A stretch of DNA of 64,000 bases from Istiophorus platypterus (lineage: Eukaryota > Chordata > Actinopteri > Istiophoriformes > Istiophoridae), in the NCBI GenBank assembly GCA_016859345.1, contig CM029126.1, positions 5,914,527 through 5,978,526 on the forward strand. Direction: 5' to 3'. Shown here piece by piece: positions 47,844 to 61,793 of this stretch. The translations under genes were made by a program, and so were the position numbers. Each line of letters begins with the position of its first letter. Position 1 is the first letter of the stretch. The notes under the pieces are model-generated. The model was not told the origin of the DNA, did no database searches, and worked only from the letters and a program-made list of their open reading frames with translations.

Positions 47844-49290
47844 AGCTCTAGATGCTGAAAAGAAAAAACTCAAGCTCAGTCTAAATTTGTGGGCAACTTC
47901 TTGTTTCCACAGATAGTCAGACTCTATTGCTGCCCCTGCTTGTCCTTAGCATTGAAATATTACACGGTATGTGCCTTTATTACATCTCTCTGTTGTTTGT
48001 AAGTGAATTATTTCCTTTTTTTTTTTTAAGAATTTTACTGTTAGTTTCCCACAGACATGCGATGAGAACAGTAACTAAATTTTTTTCTTAAATTAATGTC
48101 CTTTCTGATCTTCTGCAGCTTTTTGCTTATTAACAGACACAAGTGCACCTCTTGGTTTAGCCTATGATATATTCTACTGTCTCTTTGTTATGAAAAGAGT
48201 AGTTTTTAAAATTTAACAGTATCCAAGCCGACAGCAGATGAGAAAATCTGTCTCAAGCTCTATGACTTTATTTTCCACTGTGGTCAAAAGGTTCAGGGGG
48301 ATGTTGCCGTTTTGCTGCAGCGGCACGTGCTGGGAAATATGTTGATTTCGAGAACCCAGCTGTCTCACAGAGATTAGGATTTCCCGGTAGTGATAAGCGG
48401 TGACCTCGCCCTGTTTAGGACGTATATACCGAAGCCATGAGAGAAAATGGCTGCAGACATTTATGAGGGCTGGAACAGAAGCCCTAAAGCCTTCTTTTTC
48501 GATTTTGGGTCTTGCACTCGTCTGAGGAAAAGATTAAACCCTGCTACCGGCTGCTGTGCAACACGAGCAGAGAAAACAAAAAAGCAGGGCAGACAAGGCC
48601 TCAAACAACATTTGCCGTTCTGGACCAGTACTCATTAAACTCTATTTACACACCCTGCCATGAACGTGCCGTGGTGTAGTGATGGCCGCACTTTGTTTAC
48701 ATACATATGCCTACCATAGATTTTCTTGTGTCACGTCTTTTCCTGTGTGATTGTGCAAGACAAACTGGAAACCTGCTCAAAACTCTCAACTTCTGTACTT
48801 TGTACTTTGATCGGGAGTTTACTTTTATCCAGTGTAGGAATAGACCTTTAGTTGCATTCCGGAAAATTGTACATTTTGAGGATTTGAGGTATTTTTGAGA
48901 GATGTTTGTCTAAATTTGTAAAATCAGACCGTGACATTGACACTACATTGTGAGAACAAAAACTTGTCATGGAGACATTGCAGAGATATATTTTTCACCT
49001 TGAAAACCACTGACCTTTTTTGATTGTTTTATGTATTGTGTGTTGTAATTGTACACCACTGTAATCTGTGTCTTTTTTCTCTGTTTGTATATTGTTTAAA
49101 TTAATCAATTTCTTGAGGACATTTTATTCTCTGACCAACACTTTTCCTGTATTTACTGTAAAATTCCTCATAGAAAATGTTTTTATTATTTCTAGTTCCA
49201 CACATTGTGTTTGGGTTGTCGGTGTCTGGGATTCAACATGCTTTTGTTTCAGCCAAAGCAATGAATGTAATAAATCTTCCAAATGAACTC
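47844..49290 (+). other. 3' UTR and poly(A) signal of 46.7 kb gene
   Basis: AATAAA at 49269-49274 in 'aatgtaataaatcttcc' is the first strong signal, giving a 3' UTR of about 1.4 kb. Confidence 0.5.
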
Positions 49291-50010
49291 TGTTCTAATT
49301 GATCTTTCTGAGTATGTTGTGAATAATTTTCAGTGGCAGTTTGTCTGGTTGTTAATAGACACAGACCTCAGGTTGTCTGGTCACAGGACTGACTGAAAAG
49401 AAAGCAAACCTTCTAAGAACGACAGATTTGACAGCCAATAATTAAAGTTACTTTATCCAAACATTCATTCATCCAAATGTGTGTTATTTTACTGGTAACA
49501 CATTACTTCAAGTCCCGCATTTTAGAATATTTAAACACAAATGAAACATTAAATAAATGGTTCATAACACACTATAATGTGTTTGTAAGCAGATATAAAG
49601 ACTTTATGTGTTTATTAATGCACAGTATTTATTGACAATTATTAAACAGCCACTATTTAAAGAACAAGATGGAGCTCAGCTCCTCTGAGGTGTCACTGAG
49701 GGAGGGATTTGACACCCAACTGTTCTGTGGAGAAATCCCTACAGCTCAGGAAAAATAAAAATAAAAAGGAAACTATGGTTGGCTAGTTTGGAAACACCCA
49801 TAGTGCTCCGTAATTATGTGGTTGTGGCTTTTCTATCTTCGGCACACAAAGACTCATGTCCCTGTTGTACATTACACTGGTGGGGACAAGTACCCCAACA
49901 GAAATGAACAAGTGCAAAGAAAAACAAGTGGTTCAAATATTTTCTTCCAATATATATTTATGTTTTTCTGAGATCGAACAGAAACAGAGGGAAATTCTAA
50001 GTCTAAAGGC

Positions 50011-50482
50011 AATTTTATGCTCCCGCATCGAACCAATGGTGTAGCCTGAGCTTTTAAACTTCTGCGTTGGTGCTGCTTGGCAATTACGCCGTCTAACCGC
50101 CAGTTGGCTGTGGCGTTTATAAGCCACTGTGTTGGGTTTCTTAGCCACTTTGACCCACGGTTTGGTCGGCACACAGTGCTGCAATTGCGAAACAGTGGCA
50201 ACTGAAACGGAGCGGATCTTGATGGAATCGGAAGCTGATAGATGCCGAACAGCGGTTAGTTTTCCCAAAATGACTCCAATGCAAAAAGGAGGAGGCGTCG
50301 TTTGAAATGGTCTGTACAGCTAAGACGGAGGAGCCGGAAACGCAAAGCTATCAAGCCGACCAATCACAGTTCATGCGTTCTGTGTCGCCAGGACCCATAG
50401 CTACATTTTTTGGGGAGGTGCACCACAGGCTGCGGCGTAGGGTCCAGGGCAATGCCATAGATTCGATGCAGAAGCATAATTC
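50011..50482. mobile_element. MITE with imperfect terminal inverted repeats
   Basis: The left end 'ttatgctcccgcatcgaacc' and the inverse of the right end 'ttatgcttctgcatcgaatc' match over about 33 bases with several mismatches. The interior has further inverse pieces, such as 'ttctgcgttggtgc'. There is no transposase. Superfamily not assigned. Confidence 0.6.
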
Positions 50483-53400
50483 GACCTTGACGGTGACTGT
50501 CACTGTATTAGAAATATAATTAATTTATAAAATGCTGTAATTATGGTGATTTTAACTTTTTGACTTCATGAGGAGACGCACTGCGATTCTTAAACCAAAA
50601 GCACCCACTATCTGTATGTAGATCTGGTCCGTTAAGCCTCTAACAAGACCAACACAGTGAACTCAAGCTGAATTTGACCTCTGACCTTTCACAATAGCCT
50701 GAAAAAAAAACCCAAATGAATCAAATTTTGAATCATTCACAGCTCATAGAAATATGTAACTTTCAACAAGGGGCTGTGAGTGGACTTTGCTTGGATTATG
50801 AAAGTGTTAAGCCATTAAGGCTGAAAACTTCTGGTCCAGTGCCACAGTCCCGTCTGTATCTTCACCTACTCTACTGTTCAAATTAATATCAAATGTCATT
50901 TAACTTATTTACACAACTGTTTATTGCAAGCAAGTCCCAAAATATTCAAAAGAAGTCACGATAGTGTCATGGAGTTAAAGCTAATACATCTGTAGAAAAG
51001 GAACCCAAAGGAGAGATGGGATTTTAGCCAGTGCCAGCATAAGTCATATAATAAATTCTGTAATAATAGCAGGGACTTTGTCATAAATTGGGGGTCTGTG
51101 AGTGCAGACAGACCCTGTTGCCTGGATCCCTGTTTGCCAGGGGAACGAGACCGAGACAGAAGGAATTTAAACTTTCCCTTCGCCTCTTAACGAACCGAAT
51201 CTCTCGCGGGCGCTTTCCGAAATTTCCACTGGCAGGTCACCCACTTGCGTCAATGAGCGGAGGCCCACACACGGCTTCATCAGCGGCTTTGAGAGAAAAA
51301 CGCTGACCCTGAAAAATGGCCCCAAAAAAGATCTACACTGACAAAGGTTTGAGACTTTGAGACATTTACAAACAGTTTGGATATTTCAGACCCTACATTT
51401 TTTTTTGTTGGTTTTTTGGGCCTTTTGGGGGCAGCAGAAACAAGCTGTGAGCACAAACGCCGACAGATTATCCCTTCTTAAAGTGATATGGTGAACATAT
51501 AAACAGACAGAAGAGATAGACCTATTACAGACAGCTAACAGTGTCAAATGGCTATGTGAAAATAAAATATATTTAGTAGCAAAGGTTTTGGAAGCGCGGC
51601 TCCTTTTTCCCTCTGTGAAGGCTACTACAGGCCGGTTTCTGTCAACGCCCAGGTGGGTAACAGGGGCTGCTGATACAAAACAGTCGAATAGGCGAAGTGA
51701 TGTATTTAATCACACCAGAATTACTCCTCCATGAATATGATTGGGCCACACTGCCTTGCATTGAGCCCGGCCCATCAGGTGACCTCAGGAACGCAGAAAA
51801 ACATCACGAGGCAACGAAGAGATGCACCCGCCTTGCAGGAATACATTGTGCTGGCACCCGTCACCGCGGTGTAACCATAATTCCGACTTAATTCAGTCTC
51901 AATGGAGATAGCAGTCAATTTGGTTAAAAAAATACAAACAAAAAAAAAAGTGGCCACATATTTTAGTCAGGTGGTGCATGTCAGATGGTTCATGGGAGGG
52001 GCTACATGTCTGAGATGAATCATCAGTCCAAGGCCCTGAAAGCAGCTCAGTTTGAGATCAGGAAACAGATATTGCTGGGTTTTTGTGGCGAGGAACTTGT
52101 AATAGCCTGTTGATGCCAAGCAACGTGAAGGGGACTTCAAAGGAAACCCAATGACGTTGTTCAGAAGGGGCTCCGACGCAAAGCCCGTGTTGGAGTCCCT
52201 GGTCCTCTGCGAAGGACTTCTTTGTGGGTCAGATACTTTCGTAGCGTTCAGCAAAACGCTTTAGCTGGGGTCGGGTTTAAGGTGATGTTTAACTCACCAA
52301 AAACGCTGTGTCCACATGCAGTTGCTCGATTGATCGTAGTTCATGAACTTGAAGAGTTTGTAGAGGAGAAAAGTTGCGTTGCCGTCGTTGACCCCTCGGA
52401 CCTCGGATTGCTCGAGGATTCCTCTCACTACGCTCAACAACCTGAACCACTAGCATCTGTAAAATTCCTTTATCTTCCGACCGTGTATTTTCCAAAGAGC
52501 CTTCCCTTCTGTAGAGACACTCGTATGTACCGTGCTCCTTGTTTGCAGCTGTTGCAGTGGAAAAGTGGAGTATCTGAGAGCTTAGCTTTCAGCTGTGTGG
52601 GATAATGCTAATACTCCACGAGTCAAAAATTTAGTACTGAACGTTAAAAAAGACCCTTTATCTTGAATTTCCTAAAGTCTTATTTTTCCTTTTTTTAAAA
52701 AATGGGCTAGAGCTGTTTGTTTTTTATAACAGCGATCAATTTTTTTTTGCAGCTCATCACTTTTGGTTCCCAGCTGTTAATATGTGGTTATAGTTTTGTT
52801 CAAAGTTTGCTGCACTGCCAGCATGTGGCCAAAAGAAAAAAAAAACAAACACAAAAAACACATTAATTCAGGTTTAAACTCCTCTCTCTCCAACTGTTGA
52901 CATTATGGCTCGAGTTTCTGCATCAAGTAAACCGGCAACCATGAGGAATTTGTTTGTGTGTGTGTGTTTGGGGGTGGGGGGGGCAGGCAGATAAAAGATA
53001 AAAAAGATAAAAGCCAGTTGACTCTTGAAACAATGGGCTTTCACCCTGCACCTTTCAGTCCCTTCCTTCACCCCCGCCAATGTTATCCTCTGCCCTCGCC
53101 TGTCACATACCGATGTCTGGGCAAGACCCGACAGGCTCATGTGGCAATGCTGTCTCACTGTGTGTCAAGGAGAGCTCTCTGTCGTCCGTCTTACCTTTTC
53201 AAGCGGCTCCAATATCTGTATTTCACTTGAAAAACAAATTAAAATTACTCCAAACTGGTTTCTCTCCCATTGTGTTGTTTTACCCCCCAAAAAAACCCTT
53301 GAAGAACTGTGTTATGAAATTCTCTGACAGCAATTCTTTCTTTCACAGATACACACCATTAACACTCAGAGCCCCTTTTGAAAAGTAAATGGCAAATGGA

Positions 53401-54250
53401 TTTGTCACACATGAGGCGGCACATGTGATTTCTGGATATTTGATAGCTGAAAATTAAGAAATCAAGAAAGAAAAAAAAACTTGGAAATTTATATGCGAAT
53501 ATTGTATAACATGTTTTTCAGGAGATTGGAGTATAAAAACGTGGCATCGTTTCTTCACTTTTCTCACAAAGATTTATCCCAGATTCAAACCGGCAACCTT
53601 CTGTTCACAAGTCAGCGTCTGTAAAGCTCAGGCTTACCGCTTACAAGTCAAAATTTCTTAAGAATGACATGTGCTCAATGAAATTTTCCCGCTGAGGAAG
53701 GTCAGCTCTGTAACTTTTGTTCGCATATACCATATAACGGATTATACTTTTTGTCATTGTTGCTTTGGGTAAGACCTGCCACGCAGTTTGTGAAAGATAT
53801 CAGCTTCCAAGTCCCCGTGTTTCAAACTTTAGTCCTTGGAGCTGTACCTTTAAATCCAGATTACGGAGACACCTTGCACTTCACTGTTCAAGATTTATGA
53901 TACATGAAAAACACAGCGATACCTGTGCAACAGGAACCCAACATGAATCAACAAGCACATCCGAGGCACCTGCTGTAATATCAATGACAACTGAATATTG
54001 TTCCAAAAACAATATGTGTTTTTTTTAAACTGCAACGGCATCCCAGAATCCCACAGTTTCCGCTCTCAGCTCAATGTTGCTATTTTAAAAGTGCGCACAG
54101 TTTTCAAAAGTGTTATCTTGGATGGAACTTGGTTTTGAGCACGAGGAAAAAAGTCTGAACTGGACTGGCTGATTGAACTAAAGCAAAAACACGAATCAAA
54201 TAGAGCCATGTTGATTGGATTTGCTAGTCGGAGGCATTGTGTCATTTTTA
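50483..54250. other. Intergenic, no gene supported
   Basis: Unremarkable DNA with scattered homopolymer runs (52749, 52838) and a GT/G-run stretch at 52955-52984. Overlapping open frames at 52958-53388 have no protein-like feature or splice support. Confidence 0.45.
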
Positions 54251-54338
54251 GGTCAGTTAAAATGTAATTTGAGGTCAGTTAAAATGTAATTTGAGGTCAG
54301 TTAAAATGTAATTTAAGGTCAGTTAAAATGTAATTTAA
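54251..54338. repeat. 22-base tandem repeat, four units
   Basis: Four consecutive units beginning 'ggtcagttaaaatgtaattt', each followed by GA or AA. Units 1-2 and 3-4 differ at the same base. Confidence 0.9.
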
Positions 54339-54339
54339 A

Positions 54340-57300
54340 GAATTTGACTGGATGGCAGTTGTTGGTGTGACGATCTCTTTAGAGTACTTTACAGGTAGGT
54401 ACAGTATCTATATCTACCTAGTACAATACAGACTACAGCTACAGAAACCTCAGACCGACCGACAGAGCTAATAAATCTGAAAACATTGAGAATAACTTTG
54501 AGAGTCCCGCACCATGTTTGTAGAAAAAGAAAAAAAGAAATTAGACCAGATTAACGCTCGCTCAATCTGAAACTCAAAGCAACGCTTCAGTACTGTCATG
54601 GCCCGTTAGTCATCGTGCATGCATCGGAAAGTCCAACTGGTGTAAACGCAAACAAGTGGGAGGCCGAAGGCATATGAAACAACGTCAGACTCAACTAATC
54701 CCTCCCTCAGCCATAACAAACAGATAAAAACACTAGTTTAAACATAATCCGTTTTTGTTTTCTCTGTAATTTTGTGAGGGATGATAGATAAAATAACACG
54801 ACCCATCGACTTTCCCACACTTTTTGAGTTGTCACATGTCCTGTAATAATATTTGTCTTTAATTCCATTTCATGCGTGGTCAGTGTCCTTCTCAACACTT
54901 TTACATTCTCCTTGTTTTACCTTTAAGATTATCAGCAAAGTCTAAAATGTTAAAATCTAGGAATCAATCAGCTTTTTAGTTTTAGATGTGAAAGAAAACA
55001 CATCCACAGTTATTATTTCCTTCCATAATATCCAATATCTATTTTCAGGGATTAAAACCTAAATCATTAGTAATCAAAGACCAAAACTTCAATATTCATG
55101 ACTGAATACAGTCGCATGAGCATATTCACCCGCATCCCCGGACGCGACCCTGATCCCTGCTTTTTCTCAGCTTCACATCAATGCATCAATGTACTGGGTA
55201 AAACAAGGAACAACAAACAGCAGGTATTGATATGCGCAAGGATGTGAGTGAATTTAAGAGAATGAACACCACCTAGTGGCAACCAGTGTCATCATGGGTT
55301 AAGGAGACAAATGAAAATAAAATCAGACGCATCCTTATGATGAAGAAAAGTTTTCATAGAACCAGAACGATGCCTTGTTTGAAAAAAAGCATGTGGCAAA
55401 GTTGTTCAAAGGTTTGACTGAGATGCGGAGCTCAGCGGTTACATCAGCAGGAGGCGTGGAGGTGCTGAATGGTGCAAAATGAGAAGAGGATGACAGGGTG
55501 GATGCCAGGCAAAGGCAGAGGTAGAGAAATGTCCGGTGAAAAAAAGGGTCTTCCGGACTGGCTCAAACCGGGACCAGGTGCATGTCCTGTGCTGCTGATT
55601 AAACCGCTACGGCTCTGCAGCCCTAGGAGCAGGAAACATTGAGCGGTGGCCGGGTGGAAAACCAAGGAGGGGGGCGGCCGCAACGGTGCTTCGCTCTCAG
55701 CCAATGGTCTCTTGAACTGTAGATTCAATATGACCAATAAGACATGAATTTAGAAGCATTTTTACAATAAAAGAAGCTGACTTGATGTTTCCTTAAACTA
55801 CAATATAGATTTCTCTCTATCTTACTTGCTTCGTTGGTTTGAGCTGCGATTCACCAGAAATTTTTGAAGATGCACCTTGTAAATCCACCATTTGGTTTAG
55901 GACTTACACCTTGAACTACCTTGAGCGATACCCGGAATGCTCAGGTACAGATTTGTTTTTTTTTTAAACTGTGTACTTGCTCACCTACATCATTATTAAA
56001 TGAGATTTTAAGAGCCTACGGCCACATTAGCAGCCTTGTGAGGCTGAACTTAGACACGCAGCGGTGCTTTGAGCCCAATGCCAATATCAGCACACGAACA
56101 CGATCACAATAACAACATCTACATGTTGATGTTTAGAGGGTATAATGTTTTGTGTTCACTGTTAGTTGGTCATTTTGGGATGCTGATATCTGCTGGCAGA
56201 TTGCACAAAATGCTGGCACTAGAGGGGAAGTTGAAGACCCACCAAAGATATTGCGGTTCATCCTGGGAGGGATTTTTTTATAGCCTCTTTTTTAATATTG
56301 GGTAAAACATTATAAACAATGAATTAGGTCCAGCTAATTGTAAGGAATCCCAAGGGAAGACAGTCTACCCCTATAGCTGGAAGGCCCCTGTGTTATATTC
56401 CCTCCCTAGACCCAATTCTCCGTCCATGATATCATTACGACTCCGGTTGCCATGACAACCGCCATTGGGATACCAAGCCAGCTCAATCATATCTTCACAC
56501 CCAGCCTAGCAGCGGTGAACTCTTGTTTCCAGGTCCTTCAAAGTGGTTTAAACATAAAGAAGAGGGGAAAAAAAAAACATCTTCGCAGAAATGACTGCAA
56601 ACGGCTGAACTTATAATCAAAAATGAGGCGGCAGCCGTGAGCCTGGGGCTTGTTTGGTCCCCAAATCCGATCAGGAACGTTACCCAGGAAACACTGCAAC
56701 TCTGCAACAACCGCAAGAAGACCTTCACGGGCAGCGCTTAGATATGAATGTGAGGTCGGTCTGCTCCATGCTCAGTGGTTGATTTCTTCTTCTTCTTCTT
56801 CTTTTTTTGATGGACAAAATTAAGAAGGTTTTTGGGGGGTTTTCTGTGTTTGGCAACCGGAGGAACCACAAGAATTAAGAGGTTGGACTGTGACAGTCTC
56901 TGAACCTGTGCACTGAGGATGGCTAATGCATGATTTCAGCAGAAAAGAATAAAGGAACCGCAAAATGTGAACTTCAAAAGTGGAGATCCCTCAGAGCGTG
57001 CACTCAATTTCCTTCCCACTGATTCAAGAACCCATGCCCCCCCACCCCCACCATTTGAAAAAAATATGACAAAAATCACACCAGTCTTTAATCAAGCAAA
57101 TTTACCTGAGCATCAATCACACACTGATGCGATTAAATATTTAGAACATTTTTAATCGCATTACAATTGGCACTAGTAAAAATTAGAACTCGTGATAATG
57201 TGATTGTGATATAAGGTGCTATGCGTTGGATGAAAGGTTTTTAGGTGAGAGTCTCCTCCCAAGCAGAAAGACAGTATCGGCTGTCTCAGCAAGAAACCCC

Positions 57301-57430
57301 CCCTCCCCTCCAGCCCACCTGACCTTAACCGGAGCAGTGTCTCATCATAAACCAGATTCATTTACCAACAGTGATTTGTAACGGTTTAAAAGACAAAAAA
57401 GTCTTGGGAGGACTTCTTTAAAGCTCAGGG
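54340..57430. other. Intergenic DNA between rapunzel-like and MS4A-like genes
   Basis: No coding segment with splice or family support. A short open frame at 55444-55737 (minus) is not protein-like. The 3' end of the first MS4A-like gene probably falls near 57150, where TTTAAT (ATTAAA on the minus strand) is a weak poly(A) candidate. Confidence 0.4.
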
Positions 57431-57435
57431 ACTGG

Positions 57436-60400
57436 TCAGGAGGGTCTCTCCATCTCTGGCTGCTGATCTTCAACATCTCCGCCGACCTGCCGAGACAATA
57501 AAAATAAAAATAAATAAACTTTCAAATTGAAAAAACACATTCGTACGTACACACCAACTAAAACCATCACCTCCACTACAACTATCCATACTGCCATGTT
57601 CAGTACCCAGCCGTCCAACGGTTTTGTGTGGACTCTGAACCTGGTTGTGTTTTTTTTTTTTTTTTTTTGGTTCATACCTCCTCTTCCTCCTCTTCCTCCT
57701 CCTTCTTCTTCCTAACCAGAGCCTTGATGCCCAGAGCAACAAAGCTAACACAGACACACAGCTGGAGAACAGCCAGGACGAGTAACATGATCACTTGCAA
57801 AATCTGTTGGACAAGAAGTTAATCAATTCATTAGTCTTTAGTCTCCTTTACAAAAATACATGTAGTAGTCAGACCGAACACATAGCCCTTTGTTCCAGTT
57901 TCTCCAATTTCAACATAAATACTATATATATATATATATATATACGTATGTTTGTGTGGATACTGCGTATAACTATCACCTAAAGTTGGACAAATCAATA
58001 AACCAAGGAATATTTGATTTTGATTTGTCCTCTTCATTTATTGAATCTAATTTCAGGGGTCAGTGTTTTATTTTCACTTTTTCTTTCTTCTTTGGTGAGA
58101 TGCCTCCACAAGCCCATTTGTTCAATTACTTTTTAATCTTATCAGCCAATTACGTTTTGCATAAGTTAATGTATTATGTATTTTATTGTCCTGTTACTTG
58201 TGAAAATAAACACTGACAAAACTAACTACTTGATTCATTAGTTAAGACTAATTTTATTCAGGTTGATTAAAAAAATAAAATTCAAAATTTGTTTGTTTTA
58301 GAATGCATCAAATACAAATGATTTAATCAGTATGAACTGGGGTTTTTTGCTAAGACACTCTCAACCGCATGGAAATGCCAAAGTTAGTCTCAGATCAGAT
58401 TGGCAAGTATTATAAGGCATTAATGCTTTATACTGTACGATTGTGCAGTATATTTTTGGAAATATTCTTACCTCGTAATAGTACTTGCACGAGAGCCACA
58501 CCAAGCAGGTATAGGAATGAAGTTCTATGCTACACAGCACAGTGCTAATAATGGCAAAGAGTGTGCCAAGGATGCTCATGAACATAGTGAAGCCCAGCTG
58601 AAAGAGAAAATATCCCTCCGTTCAATAGCGATCAACAGTATTTCTTATGTCTCCTAAGACAAAGGAGACATTATTCTATTGTCAAAGCTGGGACGCAGTA
58701 TAGCAATTTACACATTTCCCTCAATTAATCAATGGGGTTTGGAGGACTTTACTTACCAGGCTTCTGGAAGGGAACTGTCTGGCCAAAATCGACATGACTC
58801 CTATTGTAATGTACTGTGGGGATCAGTAGACAGCTTATATCAATGAAAACCAGGCACAAAATTTTCTACCCCATTTTTTTTTTTTCAAAAATTTTACTTT
58901 ATTAACAAAGCAATGCAAACCCAGTCAGATTGCCATGGGTTAAAGGTGGGTGATCGTCCGATCCACTTCTATGTATTGCGATCTTTCCTCCCAATTTTAG
59001 TTATGTACTGTGGAGAAATATCCAGACTACAACCAGCCTACGGTCTCATCTATTTGCACCTTTTATTAATATTATAGACACTGTTTTTTAAATGATCATG
59101 TGCGTCAGTGTCCACGGCTTTGAACGGCACCGTCTCCATAGTTGGACAGAATGTGAACACCTCAGTCAGCTCTTTTCCATCGTTTGCCGCTTTTATCATA
59201 TTTCCTCAAGTGCGCTGATGTTTCGGTCAGTGGTAACTGTCTATGTTGAGATATGGATGAGTCCAGTTGTTACGACTGGCGGGAGACACTCTTTGCATGT
59301 TCCTTATTTTTCCCTTTTAAGGAGGCTGAACCGATTTCTCCTATTGCCTCCAGGAGTGCTGACAAAGTTCACGGAAGACTTTGCCTTGAGAAACATCTGA
59401 CCTTGCATAGCCGGGCTGCTGCCACACTGCGGCAGTTGCGCTCCTCATCCACTGTGCTGTTGGCTCATGTTGCATTGCTCTTCGAATATGTCACACATGA
59501 TAGAGACATATGCTATAATTTAGCCAATCAGCACAGCTTTCTAGTATTCATTCATAGCGTCAATCTGCGTTGTTAGGGCAAGTATGAGTGTAAATGTCGT
59601 AAATATTCATAAAATGCCATAATCTCTTTATTGAGCACACCTATCTAGAGCTAACTATATATTCATATAATGTATTATGTTAAAAGATTGTTGGCTTCGA
59701 TTTAAATTTATATAGTGTGCAGTGGTGCTGACTTGTATTGCATTCCACCAAATGTGTTTCCAATTTTTAGCCCCACACAGTGATGTAAATTGGGGTGAAA
59801 TATTCCTATTTTTCTCTGCTGGCTGTCTATTGACTGCTCCTGGCCACAAAATATGGCAGCTAGAGTCAGGGTAGCTGTTTCCCTCTGCTTCCAGTCTTCA
59901 TGCTAAGCTAAGCTAACTATATGCTGGCTGCAGCTTTTTATCCACCGTACATACTTAAACTAGATGTGGCACCAATCTTCTCATCTAAATCTCCACCAGA
60001 AAGCGAATAAGCCTGTCTCCCCAGAATACTGAGGTTTTCCCTTAAACCATTGATATAAATGTGTTGTCATGGTAACGTAACAAAGTAATGTTATTTTACC
60101 ACAGCACCCGGCCAACGACCGCCCAAATCAGCAATGTCCTCGGGATAAAAAAGCCGCGCTGTCCCGTTAGCGATGCTGAACAGGCTTCCCACAGTCTGAA
60201 TAGTCTGTGAAAGATTCAAAACTATTAAATGTCACTTTCTTACAATTAACATCTTAGAAACAGTGGAAGCCATATGCGAATTATGTTTTGGTTTATGCCG
60301 ATATGCGCACAGTATAAGCCCCTATTGACCTTCAATTTTGCGTTGTGTTGTTGTCTTTTTTTTTCTCACCCCGAGAACTGCCGAGATTTTGCACAGCGGT

Positions 60401-61736
60401 CGAGACAGGTTGTTACCGTCAGCGTTCACGACGACCATGGTCGGCCCCTTGTCTTTGGCGACAGTCACGGACACCCTTTGCGCTCTTGGCGGCACATCTA
60501 CCTGCAACTGAAAAGGAGAAAGGTTGCTGCAAATGTGTCACCTCTATCCCTCTAGCCACTCCCATGGTTTTGTGTTTAGCAAGGAGCTGGAGCCGGGAGG
60601 CAATTAGCATAGCTTAGCATAAAGACTGGAAATAGAGGGAAACAGCTAGCCCGGCTCCATCCACAGGGAATAGAATTTGGCTAACGACACATATAAAGCT
60701 GAAAGTTTAGCCTCTCACTTTTTCAACCAGTACTTCTTGGCGAAACGAGCCCGGCGCAGTAACTTCTTCAAGTCAAATTATACCAAACCTACGTGGAGAC
60801 CGATCCTACAACTCACATGCTCATGATCGTCTCTTGCTGCGTGTGTTATTGCTGCATTCACACAAAGTTGTCAGGCTGGGAGGGACAGGAAAACCTCCCG
60901 TTGGTCCGACCTTGGGGATAATCAAGCGCTATTCCAAGACCATCATCCCCACTACTAGCCCTGCAGTCACACCATTGTGATTGCCCAAATGAGCAGATAT
61001 TGCTGTGTTACATAGTTTCACTATCAAGTGAAAGCAGAGATTTTACAGGTCAAGTGGGAGTTATTTAGATGAAACTGCAGCCATTTTTCAAGTGGTCTGT
61101 TTACACTTCTGTAGTTTTTTTCCAAAAAATGTTAGATACTGCGACCGTCAGATAATTCTGGCTCAGAATTACAACCCCACCCACACGCACAAGAACATAC
61201 AAAAGGTTTAAAATAACTCCCAGCTCATTACTTAACACAGACATATCAATCATCTCAAATCACTCTCCGGAGAAAAGTATATTTGCTAAAAAAAAATAAA
61301 AACGAAATACATTTCTTTTACATATTACATCTGTAGCAACTCTATTAAAGCTGTGTCTGTGCCATGGGGCAGAAAAGTTATTGGTATTGCTTCTTTAAAA
61401 AGAAGAAAAAATGCCTACGGCTCATGATGATCAAATGTGGTAACAGAAGCCTCCACAGGCAGCTGCTAAACTAAAATGAATAAATTTTGGATGCTCAGAA
61501 AATCACAGCTACATTAACTAAACAGAAACCAGTAAGTAAGAGGAATTGCCTGGTCAGGAATAAATAAAGAAATGAATCAGCCATAAAAAAGGTCTGGTGG
61601 GAGGGGGATTCCCAGAAACGGGAAAGAACTGATTTCCTGTTTTCTCGCGTTGGCCTCTAATACAGCAGCCACCAATAAAAAAAGGGATGCATTAAATCTT
61701 TAACACAAAGTAAGGTGTTTAATGTCACTCAAAACA

Positions 61737-61793
<57 letters not shown>

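Noticed and set aside
52222..52605. Plus-strand open frame of 127 codons
   Set aside because: Not supported by splice sites or recognisable sequence; codon use looks random.
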